Shown piece by piece: positions 34,751 to 43,261 of a stretch of DNA of 64,000 nt (positions are counted from its first letter, which is position 1; every line of letters starts with the position of its first letter). A program made the position numbers and the translations under genes. Location of the stretch: positions 1 through 64,000 of the forward strand of contig NZ_NJER01000001.1 of NCBI RefSeq assembly GCF_002753895.1, given 5' to 3'. This stretch comes from Halobacteriovorax sp. JY17 (GTDB lineage Bacteria; Bdellovibrionota; Bacteriovoracia; Bacteriovoracales; Bacteriovoracaceae). Below the pieces are notes generated by a model. It was not told the origin of the DNA. It saw nothing but the letters and a program-made list of their open reading frames with translations, and did no database searches.

Positions 34751-36203
34751 TCAAATTTTAAATTTTATAATTGGGCCCAAGTTTTCTATACTTGGGCCTA
34801 TTTTATTTCTCTCCTTAAATATTTCCGCAAATTTAATTAATAAGAAAGTCACTGGCTTTAGTTGGGTCTCTGATCCTGAGAAATCTTATCGTGGAAATTG
34901 TTATGAATATGATCTTGAAACTGGTGGTCAGAAATTTCAAGCAGTAGCAAAGAAGAGTAAGTGCAGACCTGAAAAGACTGAAACCCTTTGGGTACCAAGT
35001 GAAGAGGGTGTTAGCGGAAAGTGCTATGAAGTTGACTCTGAAACTAAGGGAGAAAAATTTGTTATACCATCTTCTGCTAGTAATTGTGTCACAAAAGAAG
35101 TTAGTTACTCTTGGGCGCTTGTATCGGAGACTTCAGGAGAGTGTTATCAGATTGACGGAAACTTAAAAAGAAAAGTGAGTAAAGACAATTGCGCTCCTAA
35201 GAAAGTTAGTCACCACTGGGTACCAAGAGCAAGTGATTGGGGTGGAAAGTGTTTTGCAATAGATTCTTTGCAAGGACCAGCAGGGTATATAGAAAGTGTG
35301 AGTGTTGAAAACTGTAAACCTAGTGAAACTTCTTATACGCTTCATATGAAGAGAGAAGGAGAACAGGGCTATTGCTATGAAGTTGATTTAAAGAATGGAC
35401 CTAAAGGCTATTCAAGAAGAGTTAGCAGGTCTAATTGTTTTAATTCAGCGGCTCCTAATTATATGTGGAAGAGTGATGAGAGTGGAGTTGACGGTGAATG
35501 TTTGGAAGTCAGAAGTTCTATCAATGAGAAAGTATCTTCTCGAAAAGTTGATTTCAAGAAATGTATTAATTTTAAGACGAAGAACTTCTTTAAAAGGACG
35601 TCTAGCTTTGGAGGTTCCTGTCTACTGGTAGACGAATTAACTGGTGGACAGAGGTTTGCCAAAGTCATTACGACTAGTAGTTGTCGAGAAGAAGTTGAAG
35701 ATTTTCAATATTCTCTTCTTCCAAATCAATATGGAAATCCTATTTGTGTAGAGAGTGACTTAAAAACAAATGGTAATTTATATGTAGGAAAAGTTTCTTT
35801 AAGTAAGTGTGAGGATACGGGAGCGAAGCCAAAGTGGGTCTTAGAAGACGATGGTTGGAGCGGAAAGTGTGTGGAGATGAGAACTTTAGGAAGTAATGTC
35901 AGAGAGAGATCTATTCGTAAAGAAAAGTGTAGGACCGCGAAGACGAAGTTTATTTGGCACAATTTTAAGAAGCTAGATGGAAAATGTTTTGAAGTCGACG
36001 TAGAGAAAGGAAATGATGGTTTTGTTATTGAAGCTCCTCTAAAGAAGTGTGCTCCAAAATTTTTAAAGTATATTTTTCACCGAGAAAAAGGAAAGAATGC
36101 CGGTCACTGCTATCTTGTCGATAGAGAAACGTCCGGCGAAAAATTTAATAAACCTATTAGTAGTAAGAAGTGTAAGAGAAACTTAATCAAAGCTCCTCTC
36201 TAG
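34719..36203 (+). CDS. Exported protein of eleven Cys-containing tandem repeats
   Basis: This protein of about 494 residues has a basic start plus hydrophobic stretch (FSILGPILFLSLNISA) that serves as a signal peptide. It is followed by eleven repeats of about 40 residues. Each has the pattern aromatic-x-W, then G-x-C-[YF]-E-V-D, a basic glycine-rich stretch and a second Cys near the end. The two conserved cysteines per repeat suggest disulfide-stabilised small modules. No family was recognised. No good ATG exists: TTG 34719, 32 bp inside rplY, is the most plausible start, with TTG 34710 as alternative. The L25 terminator lies within the signal-peptide codons. The 3' end overlaps the convergent peptidase by 4 bp. 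Confidence 0.7.
   Translation, partial: KLSRKIKKPLNQILNFIIGPKFSILGPILFLSLNISANLINKKVTGFSWVSDPEKSYRGNCYEYDLETGGQKFQAVAKKSKCRPEKTETLWVPSEEGVSGKCYEVDSETKGEKFVIPSSASNCVTKEVSYSWALVSETSGECYQIDGNLKRKVSKDNCAPKKVSHHWVPRASDWGGKCFAIDSLQGPAGYIESVSVENCKPSETSYTLHMKREGEQGYCYEVDLKNGPKGYSRRVSRSNCFNSAAPNYMWKSDESGVDGECLEVRSSINEKVSSRKVDFKKCINFKTKNFFKRTSSFGGSCLLVDELTGGQRFAKVITTSSCREEVEDFQYSLLPNQYGNPICVESDLKTNGNLYVGKVSLSKCEDTGAKPKWVLEDDGWSGKCVEMRTLGSNVRERSIRKEKCRTAKTKFIWHNFKKLDGKCFEVDVEKGNDGFVIEAPLKKCAPKFLKYIFHREKGKNAGHCYLVDRETSGEKFNKPISSKKCKRNLIKAPL
34774..34808 (+). terminator. rplY terminator lying inside the next gene's signal-peptide codons
   Basis: An 8-bp GC-rich stem (GGCCCAAG with CTTGGGCC, 9-base loop) is followed by TATTTTATTT, starting 24 bp after the rplY stop. 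Because the downstream repeat-protein frame runs through it, read-through or an anti-termination step may set expression of that gene. Confidence 0.8.
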
Positions 36204-36736
36204 TTAATGCCGAAAGATTCCAGTAGAGCCGTTTTATTATAAAGATAGAGTTCTGTTAGGTAGGCAGATCTTTTCTCTAAATAAATATCTGAGTGAGGAA
36301 TAACTGGATTCATCACAGATGTTTTATAGGTCTTATTACTACTTGTCGTGACAATTTCTTCATCGTGATCTCTTCCAAGTCTACAATGTCCAAGTTCATG
36401 GAAGATCATGATTTCTCTTTGTGTCTTATCTGTTGATTCCCACCAACTCTTCTTAATGAGAATTTCCTTTGTTCCATCACTATAGGTATTACAAACTCCA
36501 TCAAATTCATCTTTTGTTGTGTCTCCAAAATTTATAGGGATGTCTCCAACTTTAAAATTTGGTTCTGATAAATTCTTCGCGGCTTCTTTTTCAAAGGCAG
36601 TGATATAGGAAGAGAAAGCATTTGCACTTACTGCATATTGCTTAGTTCCCTCAAGATATTGAGTGTGTTTCTTGTTCTTCTGAGCACCACAGCTCGTAAA
36701 GAACGCCAGAAGTAGTAGTAGCGATACTAGTCTCAT
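36200..36736 (-). CDS. Zinc metallopeptidase lipoprotein, metzincin-like
   Basis: This 178-residue protein has a lipobox TSC (Cys16). The zinc site is HELGHCRLGRDHD at residues 113-125, giving HExxH and a third His at 124, followed by a Met-turn-like SVMNP near 140-144. That arrangement resembles metzincins, with one residue more than the usual spacing to the third ligand. The substrate is unknown; an outer-surface protease is likely. It overlaps the repeat-protein gene end to end. Confidence 0.8.
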   Translation of the reverse strand: MRLVSLLLLLAFFTSCGAQKNKKHTQYLEGTKQYAVSANAFSSYITAFEKEAAKNLSEPNFKVGDIPINFGDTTKDEFDGVCNTYSDGTKEILIKKSWWESTDKTQREIMIFHELGHCRLGRDHDEEIVTTSSNKTYKTSVMNPVIPHSDIYLEKRSAYLTELYLYNKTALLESFGIN

Positions 36737-36902
36737 TCTTATTCCCCTAAATGATTTAATACAGATATAAGAGCAAAATATATACCAAAAAAATATTCTG
36801 TATTATCAGTGGTTTGCGTTTATTAAAAGTGTCTAAAATTTAGACATGGTGGAAAAGTTATACAGAGGTATAATGGTTTTATTGAGTATGAGGGAGAGTT
36901 TA

Positions 36903-37376
36903 ATGAAGACAATAGATGAGTGGTTGAGTGAATACGGCGAGAGCCATAGAAATAAAACGAATCAGGTCATTCACAAAGTCTGTGTTCCCGCTATAGAGTT
37001 TTCACTACTCGGTATCCTATGGTTAATACCAACACCATCATCTTTTTGGAGTATTCCTTACTTGAATTGGGCCACTCTCTTTTGTGCTTTTGCTCTATTA
37101 TTCTATTTATCATTAAAAAGTGCACGCTACTTTATAGGCTCTGTTCTAATGCTTATTCCAATGCTCGTGGTGATTAATTATCTTCGAGTAAACTTTGGTG
37201 GAATAATTATTTACGGCTTTGTTGGACTCTTTATTATTTCCTGGGTGGGGCAGTTTATAGGCCATAGAATTGAAGGGAAGAAGCCCTCTTTTTTAAAGGA
37301 CCTATTCTTTCTTTTAATAGGTCCTCTGTGGGTATTAAGATCTCTCTACCGAAAAATAGGAATTAAGACCACTTAA
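36903..37376 (+). CDS. DUF962/Mpo1-like membrane protein
   Basis: This 157-residue protein has the DUF962 start (KTIDEWLSEYGESHRNKTNQ) and four hydrophobic helices ending with GQFIGHRIEGKKPSFLKDL. Yeast Mpo1 of this family is a dioxygenase that shortens 2-hydroxy fatty acids; conserved His residues in SHRN and GHRIEGK support a similar metal site. The start is ATG 36903 after a GGGAG; the longer frame lacks a Shine-Dalgarno. It overlaps the convergent elbB gene by 14 bp. Confidence 0.86.
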   Translation: MKTIDEWLSEYGESHRNKTNQVIHKVCVPAIEFSLLGILWLIPTPSSFWSIPYLNWATLFCAFALLFYLSLKSARYFIGSVLMLIPMLVVINYLRVNFGGIIIYGFVGLFIISWVGQFIGHRIEGKKPSFLKDLFFLLIGPLWVLRSLYRKIGIKTT

Positions 37377-38022
37377 TGACACTCTCTACAACACCGTAGA
37401 TTCCCTGTTGAACAAGATGAAGTTTGTTATCATCGAACATATAGGCGGGAGTTGTGGCAATTTTATTTTCTATGTCTAAGTGAAATTCAGATTCAGTACA
37501 ATTAATGTGCTTGGCGCCAGTTTTTTCAATCTCCGCAGCAGTTCCTTCATCTGTTCCAATAGTTACTTCAATTGAATGTTCTCCAAGAACAAGGGAGACT
37601 AATGCTGGTGCAATACAAATGGCACCAATAGGCTTCTTGGCCGCAAAGAAGTCCGTAATAATTCCGCTTATGATAGAGTTGGCCTTAGCTCCAGAGCCTT
37701 TGAAAGCGAAGTCACATAAATTCTTTGCAACACCAAAGCCTCCGGGGATCAATAATCCAGAGAACTCTCTAGAGTCTAAATCTTTAAGAGGAGAAATTTT
37801 TCCTCGAGCTATTCTTGCCGCTTCTTCTAGAATATTTCTCTCTTGTTTAACTTCTGATCCTTCTAGATGATTAATAGTATGAAATTGTTTTTCATTTGGT
37901 GCAAAAATTTCGTAAGAAGCACCATGAGTATCTAGCGCGAGTAGAGTGAGAACTGCCTCTCTAATTTCTGCTCCATCTAAGTAACCACACCCTGATAGAA
38001 TAACTGCATATTTCTTACTCAT
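37363..38022 (-). CDS. elbB: ElbB-like DJ-1/PfpI family protein (isoprenoid biosynthesis glyoxalase)
   Basis: This 219-residue protein opens with YAVILSGCGYLDGAEIRE and has GAICIAPALVSLVLG (nucleophile elbow Cys) and a C-terminal GVVESVIKW, all matching ElbB/SCRP-27A. E. coli ElbB has weak glyoxalase activity and was linked to isoprenoid supply; the physiological function remains unclear. I chose ATG 38022, which has GGAGATAG before it. The first 8 bp overlap the end of trmB, so the two are translationally coupled. Confidence 0.9.
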   Translation of the reverse strand: MSKKYAVILSGCGYLDGAEIREAVLTLLALDTHGASYEIFAPNEKQFHTINHLEGSEVKQERNILEEAARIARGKISPLKDLDSREFSGLLIPGGFGVAKNLCDFAFKGSGAKANSIISGIITDFFAAKKPIGAICIAPALVSLVLGEHSIEVTIGTDEGTAAEIEKTGAKHINCTESEFHLDIENKIATTPAYMFDDNKLHLVQQGIYGVVESVIKWS

Positions 38023-38632
38023 GACTATCTCCTTTTTGAAATATTTGATCATAAATGACTTGGCCTCTCTCTAAGTACTTTCTTTCAAAGTGAGTTCTTC
38101 CAATATGTCCTGATTGATTATCTAGTATTTTATTCTGAATGTTCTGAAGTTTCCAGATATTCGTCATAAAGTCTAAGCATTCTTCAGCGTAGAACTTCTC
38201 ATTTGTCGCAAAGTGAATCGTCCCTCCTGGATTTAAGCATTCAATAACTCTTTCCATAAAAGGCATGGCGTGAAATCTCTTATTTTGCTGAGAAGGTTTA
38301 GGGTTAGGGTTTGGAAATAAGAAGAAGAACCTAGATACAGACTCTTTAGGCAATAGGTGAGTTACCCATGATATTCCGTTTTCATGAATAGGGAGGAGGT
38401 TACTAGGAGAGTTATGTTTTTCATATCTTCTTTCAAATTTCTTAAATTTCTCTGTTGTATGTTCAATAGCAACTAGAAATCTTTCTGGGTTTTTAATTGC
38501 GTATTGAATTGGGTGAAGTCCGACTCCACATCCAATCTCTATATCAAGAGGAAGATGGGGAAGTTCAAAATGATTTAATTTAGGACTAGGGATATTAGTT
38601 GTATTAAAATTTCTCATAGTAATTTTTATCAT
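38015..38632 (-). CDS. trmB: tRNA (guanine-N7)-methyltransferase TrmB
   Basis: This 205-residue enzyme methylates N7 of G46 in tRNA variable loops. Signature parts are IEIGCGVGLHPIQYA (SAM motif), FLVAIEHTTEKF, FFLFPNPNPKP and HFATNEKFYAEE. The usual 'FPDPWPK' motif appears here as FPNPNPKP, a mild deviation. It starts at ATG 38632 after AAGAGA. It is the upstream gene of the trmB-elbB pair and divergent from the EamA transporter. Confidence 0.87.
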   Translation of the reverse strand: MIKITMRNFNTTNIPSPKLNHFELPHLPLDIEIGCGVGLHPIQYAIKNPERFLVAIEHTTEKFKKFERRYEKHNSPSNLLPIHENGISWVTHLLPKESVSRFFFLFPNPNPKPSQQNKRFHAMPFMERVIECLNPGGTIHFATNEKFYAEECLDFMTNIWKLQNIQNKILDNQSGHIGRTHFERKYLERGQVIYDQIFQKGDSHE

Positions 38633-38675
38633 ATTTCTCTTAGGGATAAAATAAACTCGTGCTATAAATATTAAA

Positions 38676-39551
38676 ATGAAAGACGTCTACTTGTACGGGC
38701 TTGGGGCAAATTTAACGTTTGCTATAGGCTCTCAAATTTTTACAATTTATTCGAGGCAAATTTCCTCTAGTTGGATGAATTGTTTTAAGGCAATAGTTGG
38801 GGCCTTGGCCTTTGGCCTATTCGTCTCATTCTTTGGCGTTTGGCATGAGATTTCTCCTAAATACTTTTCGCTCTTCTTTCTCTCTGGATTTATGGGGCTC
38901 GGTATTGGAGATATATTTCTATTAAAAGCATTTTCATTAATGGGACCTGGAAGAACTCTCATGATCTTTGGGTTTCAACCACTTCTTATTGGTGTCCTGA
39001 GCTACTTTGTCTTTGATCAGGCCCTTGATCCAAAGAAATTTCTAGCAATTTTCTTCTGTATTCTCTGTCTGGCAACCTTCTCTCTTGAGTCATTTAAGAA
39101 GTCGGGCTCCTGGGATATGAAGGCCATTTCAATTGCCTTCATAGGAGTTCTACTTGATGGGGTAGGAGTCATCATTACTCGCTATAGTTTTGATTTTAAC
39201 CCAAACCTCACTGCAATGGAGGGGAATTTTCATAGGTGTCTTGGAGCAATCTTCGCTTTTATACTTCTCTCTTATTGGAAGCCTTTTAAATTCTTTGCAA
39301 AATGGAAAGAACAAGACTTTAAAGCAAAAGGAATACTTATTTTTGGAAGCCTAATGGGGACTTTTCTAAGTCTTGCTCTCTATCTAAAGGCGATCCAAAC
39401 GGCTCATCTAGCAACTCTTTCAGGTATTGCTATTACTGGGACGATTTTTTCAAGTTTACTTGAGTGTATTGTGGATAAGAAGTGGCCGAGCCGTTACTTA
39501 CTAATAGCGTTTATGTTCTTTCTTGGCGGAATGTATATACTGAGTCAGTAA
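38676..39551 (+). CDS. EamA/DMT-family membrane transporter
   Basis: This 291-residue protein has ten hydrophobic helices in two EamA repeats (about 5-140 and 150-290). The sequence GLGIGDIFLLKAFSLMGPGRTL and the second repeat's ALYLKAIQTAHLATLSGIA are typical. It probably exports a small metabolite such as an amino acid. It ends back to back with grxB. The 43-bp gap to trmB must hold divergent promoters. Confidence 0.88.
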   Translation: MKDVYLYGLGANLTFAIGSQIFTIYSRQISSSWMNCFKAIVGALAFGLFVSFFGVWHEISPKYFSLFFLSGFMGLGIGDIFLLKAFSLMGPGRTLMIFGFQPLLIGVLSYFVFDQALDPKKFLAIFFCILCLATFSLESFKKSGSWDMKAISIAFIGVLLDGVGVIITRYSFDFNPNLTAMEGNFHRCLGAIFAFILLSYWKPFKFFAKWKEQDFKAKGILIFGSLMGTFLSLALYLKAIQTAHLATLSGIAITGTIFSSLLECIVDKKWPSRYLLIAFMFFLGGMYILSQ

Positions 39552-40196
39552 TCAATCCTTCCAAAAATCAATATGATAATCAAAGCGACATTCGGCCTTC
39601 ACTCTTTGTAAGTAGTCATGAACGGCTTTAGGAAATTGATACTCTGGAAAGATATACATACCCCAAATATGTGAGGCAATCATAATGTCAAAGATAGTTA
39701 AAGAATCACTCTTATAGAATTTTTCAATTTGTGGAATCAGAGCTTCTAAATTCTTACTAAAGTTCTCTAGAAATTGAGCTTTGTTTTGAATTAATTTATT
39801 AAAGGAGCCACGTTTTAATTCCTTCTTCTGTTGAAAGTAAGCTCTTGAAGTATTATCAAACTCAGGAGTCCAGATCCAATAGGGCATACAAAGGGAGTGG
39901 ACGTCGTTACCAAGCTTAGATAGTAAATCTTCAACAGACTTTCTCTCTTCTGACTGAAGTTTTTCCATTTGAAGAATATTGCGCTCGTCTATCTTCTCTA
40001 TAATCTCCAAGCTTTCATTAGAGCTGAGAGTGTCCTTAAATGTAAAAATAGGAAGCATTTTTACGCCTGTTAACTTCTTTGGAGTTTCCTCATCGTTATA
40101 TGGAAGGACTATTGAGTCAAATTCTATATTAAGAAGACCAAGGGCCATTCTTACTCTAATGCAAAATGGGCAGTGAACGTAGTGATATAATTTCAT
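39552..40196 (-). CDS. grxB: Glutaredoxin 2 (GrxB type)
   Basis: This 214-residue protein opens with MKLYHYVHCPFCIRVRMALG, a thioredoxin-fold strand with the active site CPFC (Cys9, Cys12). LPIFTFKDTLSSNESLEII (cis-Pro and glutathione contacts) follows, and the GST-like helical C-terminus (about 85-214) is typical for GrxB. It reduces disulfides and mixed disulfides with glutathione. Confidence 0.92.
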   Translation of the reverse strand: MKLYHYVHCPFCIRVRMALGLLNIEFDSIVLPYNDEETPKKLTGVKMLPIFTFKDTLSSNESLEIIEKIDERNILQMEKLQSEERKSVEDLLSKLGNDVHSLCMPYWIWTPEFDNTSRAYFQQKKELKRGSFNKLIQNKAQFLENFSKNLEALIPQIEKFYKSDSLTIFDIMIASHIWGMYIFPEYQFPKAVHDYLQRVKAECRFDYHIDFWKD

Positions 40197-40294
40197 AGCT
40201 TAACTTTAGAACACGAAAGAAAGGCAGGCAAATATAAAATAACTATTAACATAGTGAGGCAAAATCCTTAGAATATTTATATAAGGAGTATTTT

Positions 40295-42166
40295 GTGTCA
40301 CTTAAACTAATTAGTACTGATAGAAGGTTTTCACCACTTTTTTGGACAATGTTCTTAGGTGCTTTAAACGACAATTTCTTTAAGAATGCTCTTGTCATAA
40401 TTATCGCTTATAAAAGTATTTCTCTTATGGGACTTAGTTCTCAGTCTCTTGTGGCACTTGCTGGAGGGATTTTTATCCTTCCTTTTTTCTTATTTTCGGC
40501 CACTGCAGGGCAATTGTCAGATAAGCTTTCAAAGTCAAAACTTGTAAAATACACAAAAGTTACAGAGTTTCTAATAATGCTAGTGGCCGGTCTTGGGTTC
40601 TATACCAGCAATTTCTATATCCTATTAATTACTCTCTTTCTCATGGGCACACAGTCTAGTTTCTTTGGTCCACTTAAGTATGGAATTATTCCCCAACTCT
40701 TAAAGCGAGAGGAGTTAGTTTCTGGAAATGCGGTTATTGGAGGAGGAACTTTCTTAGCGATCCTCATTGGGACAATTATTGGAGGACTAGCTGTTACGAG
40801 TGAGAGCAATTCTATCGTAATTGCTATTGGTATTATTTCTGTCGCTGCTATTGGATTTATGACATCACTCTTTATGCCAGCTGTTGAAGCAGTAGATGAT
40901 AAGGTTAAGCCTGATTATACATTTTTTAAGCCAACTCTAGAGATCATAAAAATTACGATGAAGGATAAGAAGATCTTTCATACTTGCATGGGGATTTCAT
41001 GGTTTTGGTTTCTAGGTGCGGCGATACTTTCTCTTCTTCCAAATCTTTGCAAAGATATTTTCAATAGCTCTGAGCAGGTCGGAACTCTCTTTCTCGCATC
41101 ATTTACAATTGGAATGGGAATAGGTTCATTTCTAGCAGAAAAGCTTTCACAGAAAAGGCCAGAGATGGGAATGGTTCCACTTGCCGCTCTTGGAATGAGT
41201 ATATTCTTAGTTGATATGTCTTACTCTGCAATGAATTTCAGCTATTCAACGTCTTCAGACTTATTTAATATTTCTGAATTCTTTAACCATGAATATTCAT
41301 TGAGAGCTCTTTTAGATCTATTCATAGTTTCTATTTTTGGTGGAATGTTTATTATTCCTCAATTCACTTTCTTGCAGGATTACGCTCCTAGAAATATTTT
41401 ATCGAGAATCATTGCTGGAAATAATATCTGGAACGCAATTTTCATGGTCTCTGCTGCTGTTTGTATTATGGTCTTATCCGGAAAAGGTATCTCTATACCT
41501 TGGATATTCTTCATCTTAGCAGTTGGAAACTTTCTATACTTCTTTTACATTTATTTTCAAAACTCTGCCGTTACACTTAGATTTATCTTTTGGATGATGT
41601 CTAAGTTCTTCTACTCAGTGAAAATTGAAGGAAGAGAGCATATTCCTGACCGTGGAGCAGTTGTCATTGCTTCAAATCATGTGAGTTTTGTAGATTGGAT
41701 TATGGTGATGGCCGCATGCCCACGTCCTGTTCGCTTTGTGATAGATCATGTTTACTATTATAGAACCGGATTTACTTTTTGGTTAAAACAGGCGCATTTG
41801 ATTCCAATTGCAACAAAGAAAGATGACCCTGAAATGCTAGTAAACGCATTTAAAGAAATTGAAAATGGTCTTACGAATGGTGATGTTATTGGATTATTTC
41901 CGGAAGGATGGATAACAAGAGATGGGAAGCTCAGAAAATTTCAACCAGGAATTAAGAAAATTGTCTCAATGCAACCAACTGTTGTTATTCCAATGGTAAT
42001 TGATGGTCTATGGGGTTCGTTCTTCTCTTTTGAGGGGAAGGGAGTCTTAAAAGGTTTTAAATTTTCGAAGAGAGATGTTACTTTGAAAATTCTCCCGCCA
42101 GTAACCTCGGAAGAATTTGATTTTAAAGAATTAGAAAATATATTTAGAAAGGAATTGAATCAATGA
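40295..42166 (+). CDS. MFS transporter fused to a PlsC-type acyltransferase
   Basis: This 623-residue fusion starts at GTG behind AAGGAG. The N-terminal part (about 1-425) is a 12-helix LplT-like major facilitator that in E. coli flips lysophospholipids. The C-terminal part (about 430-623) is a 1-acylglycerol-3-phosphate acyltransferase with SNHVSFVDWI (HxxxxD) and IGLFPEGW. Larger fusions also carry an acyl-ACP synthetase, absent here. The protein probably imports and re-acylates lysophospholipids. It heads an operon with the next three genes, overlapping the PPC gene by 4 bp (ATGA). Confidence 0.92.
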   Translation: MSLKLISTDRRFSPLFWTMFLGALNDNFFKNALVIIIAYKSISLMGLSSQSLVALAGGIFILPFFLFSATAGQLSDKLSKSKLVKYTKVTEFLIMLVAGLGFYTSNFYILLITLFLMGTQSSFFGPLKYGIIPQLLKREELVSGNAVIGGGTFLAILIGTIIGGLAVTSESNSIVIAIGIISVAAIGFMTSLFMPAVEAVDDKVKPDYTFFKPTLEIIKITMKDKKIFHTCMGISWFWFLGAAILSLLPNLCKDIFNSSEQVGTLFLASFTIGMGIGSFLAEKLSQKRPEMGMVPLAALGMSIFLVDMSYSAMNFSYSTSSDLFNISEFFNHEYSLRALLDLFIVSIFGGMFIIPQFTFLQDYAPRNILSRIIAGNNIWNAIFMVSAAVCIMVLSGKGISIPWIFFILAVGNFLYFFYIYFQNSAVTLRFIFWMMSKFFYSVKIEGREHIPDRGAVVIASNHVSFVDWIMVMAACPRPVRFVIDHVYYYRTGFTFWLKQAHLIPIATKKDDPEMLVNAFKEIENGLTNGDVIGLFPEGWITRDGKLRKFQPGIKKIVSMQPTVVIPMVIDGLWGSFFSFEGKGVLKGFKFSKRDVTLKILPPVTSEEFDFKELENIFRKELNQ

Positions 42167-42585
42167 AGTATGTGAAAGAGGGAAATTTAATTTTTGTAGT
42201 AATTGATAAAGGGGAAGACCTATTTGAGTCTCTCTACGAAGTTCAAAAGCAAGACGGTTTTCTAGGAGCACAGGTTTCAGCTATTGGAGCTTTAAAGAAT
42301 GTCGAAATTGGCTTCTTTCATTGCAGTGAAAAATCTTATGATAGAACCTTTATAGAAAATGAAAAAGAGTTATTGGCCCTTAATGGAAACTTCACTTTCA
42401 ATGAGGGAAAACCATTCTTTCACTTACATACTATTCTTGGAAATGAAGATTTCTCAACGAGTGGTGGACACTTATTTAGTGCTGAAGTTGCTGTGACTTG
42501 TGAGGTTTACTTACAAGTACATAATATGAGAATTGAAAGAAGGCCTAACGCAGATATTGGATTAAACCTCTGTGAACTCTGCTAA
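42163..42585 (+). CDS. PPC/DUF296 domain protein
   Basis: This 140-residue protein is a single PPC/DUF296 domain with LYEVQKQDGFLGAQVSAIGAL, a FHLHTILG metal or subunit-contact motif and GGHLFSAEVAVTCEVYL. In plants this fold is linked to AT-hook DNA-binding proteins; the bacterial role is not established. The gene overlaps the MFS-PlsC stop by 4 bp and the next gene by 14 bp, so all are co-translated. Confidence 0.9.
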   Translation: MKYVKEGNLIFVVIDKGEDLFESLYEVQKQDGFLGAQVSAIGALKNVEIGFFHCSEKSYDRTFIENEKELLALNGNFTFNEGKPFFHLHTILGNEDFSTSGGHLFSAEVAVTCEVYLQVHNMRIERRPNADIGLNLCELC

Positions 42586-43024
42586 GAAGAGGGCAATAAT
42601 TGTAGATTTAGATGGAACGCTCGCAAATTGCGACCATAGGGTTCATCATGTAGAAAAGACTCCGAAGGACTGGGTGGCCTTTAACCGGGATATGGGCCTT
42701 GATGAGATAAACTCTTGGTGCGCCGAGTTGGTCGCTGCAATGGAGGAAAAGGGGTTTAAAATTCTTCTCCTGACAGGAAGAGGCGAAGAGAGCCGTAATC
42801 AAACAGAAGAGTGGCTTGAAAAGTATCAAGTACCTTATACAGAGCTTTATATGCGCAAAGCGCAAGATTCGCGAGAAGACTCAGAGATCAAGAGAGAGAT
42901 TTTTTTAGATTTTATTAGACCTGAATATGAGACATTGTTTGTTGTAGAAGATAGACTTAGTGTAGTAGAAATGTGGCGAAAGTTAAATATTACTTGTCTC
43001 CAATGTGATTGGGGCAATTTCTAA
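42572..43024 (+). CDS. HAD phosphatase similar to the polynucleotide kinase-phosphatase domain
   Basis: This 150-residue protein starts at GTG 42572. It has IVDLDGTLANCDHR (nucleophile Asp12, Asp14), KDWVAFN, ILLLTGRGEESR and VVEDRLSVVEMW. This order and the DHR and LTGRGE motifs match the 3'-phosphatase domain of T4-type polynucleotide kinases. There is no kinase domain, so it may act alone on 3'-phosphate ends or nucleotides. It overlaps PPC by 14 bp, and the next small gene starts 12 bp after its stop. Confidence 0.85.
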   Translation: MNSAKKRAIIVDLDGTLANCDHRVHHVEKTPKDWVAFNRDMGLDEINSWCAELVAAMEEKGFKILLLTGRGEESRNQTEEWLEKYQVPYTELYMRKAQDSREDSEIKREIFLDFIRPEYETLFVVEDRLSVVEMWRKLNITCLQCDWGNF

Positions 43025-43035
43025 AGAGAAAATTG

Positions 43036-43236
43036 ATGATTCCTCGAATGCAAATAGTTAAAGAAAACAATGAAATCATTTTACTTGGTGACTTCTTTGA
43101 CGGTGGAATGGATCTAGATGAAGTAAGAGAGTATTTTTCAAATTGGTTAGAAAGTTATCCTCAGGCCAATATGGAAGAAACAAAACTCTTCTATACAAGT
43201 AAAGACGGTAAGAAAGAAGAATTTAAATTACAGTAA
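43036..43236 (+). CDS. Small conserved-looking soluble protein
   Basis: This 66-residue protein (ATG 43036 after AAGAGAAAA) has a hydrophobic strand IILLGDFFDGGMDLDEVREY and an acidic, lysine-rich tail. No family was recognised. It is the fourth gene of the MFS-PlsC/PPC/HAD operon, 11 bp after the HAD stop. A TTG at 43009 would add nine residues. Confidence 0.6.
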   Translation: MIPRMQIVKENNEIILLGDFFDGGMDLDEVREYFSNWLESYPQANMEETKLFYTSKDGKKEEFKLQ

Positions 43237-43261
43237 TAGAATAGCTAACCAAGGAAGGTTT

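Noticed and set aside
36846-36902. Upstream start for the DUF962 gene
   Set aside because: The extra 19 residues lack similarity and a Shine-Dalgarno, while ATG 36903 follows GGGAG.
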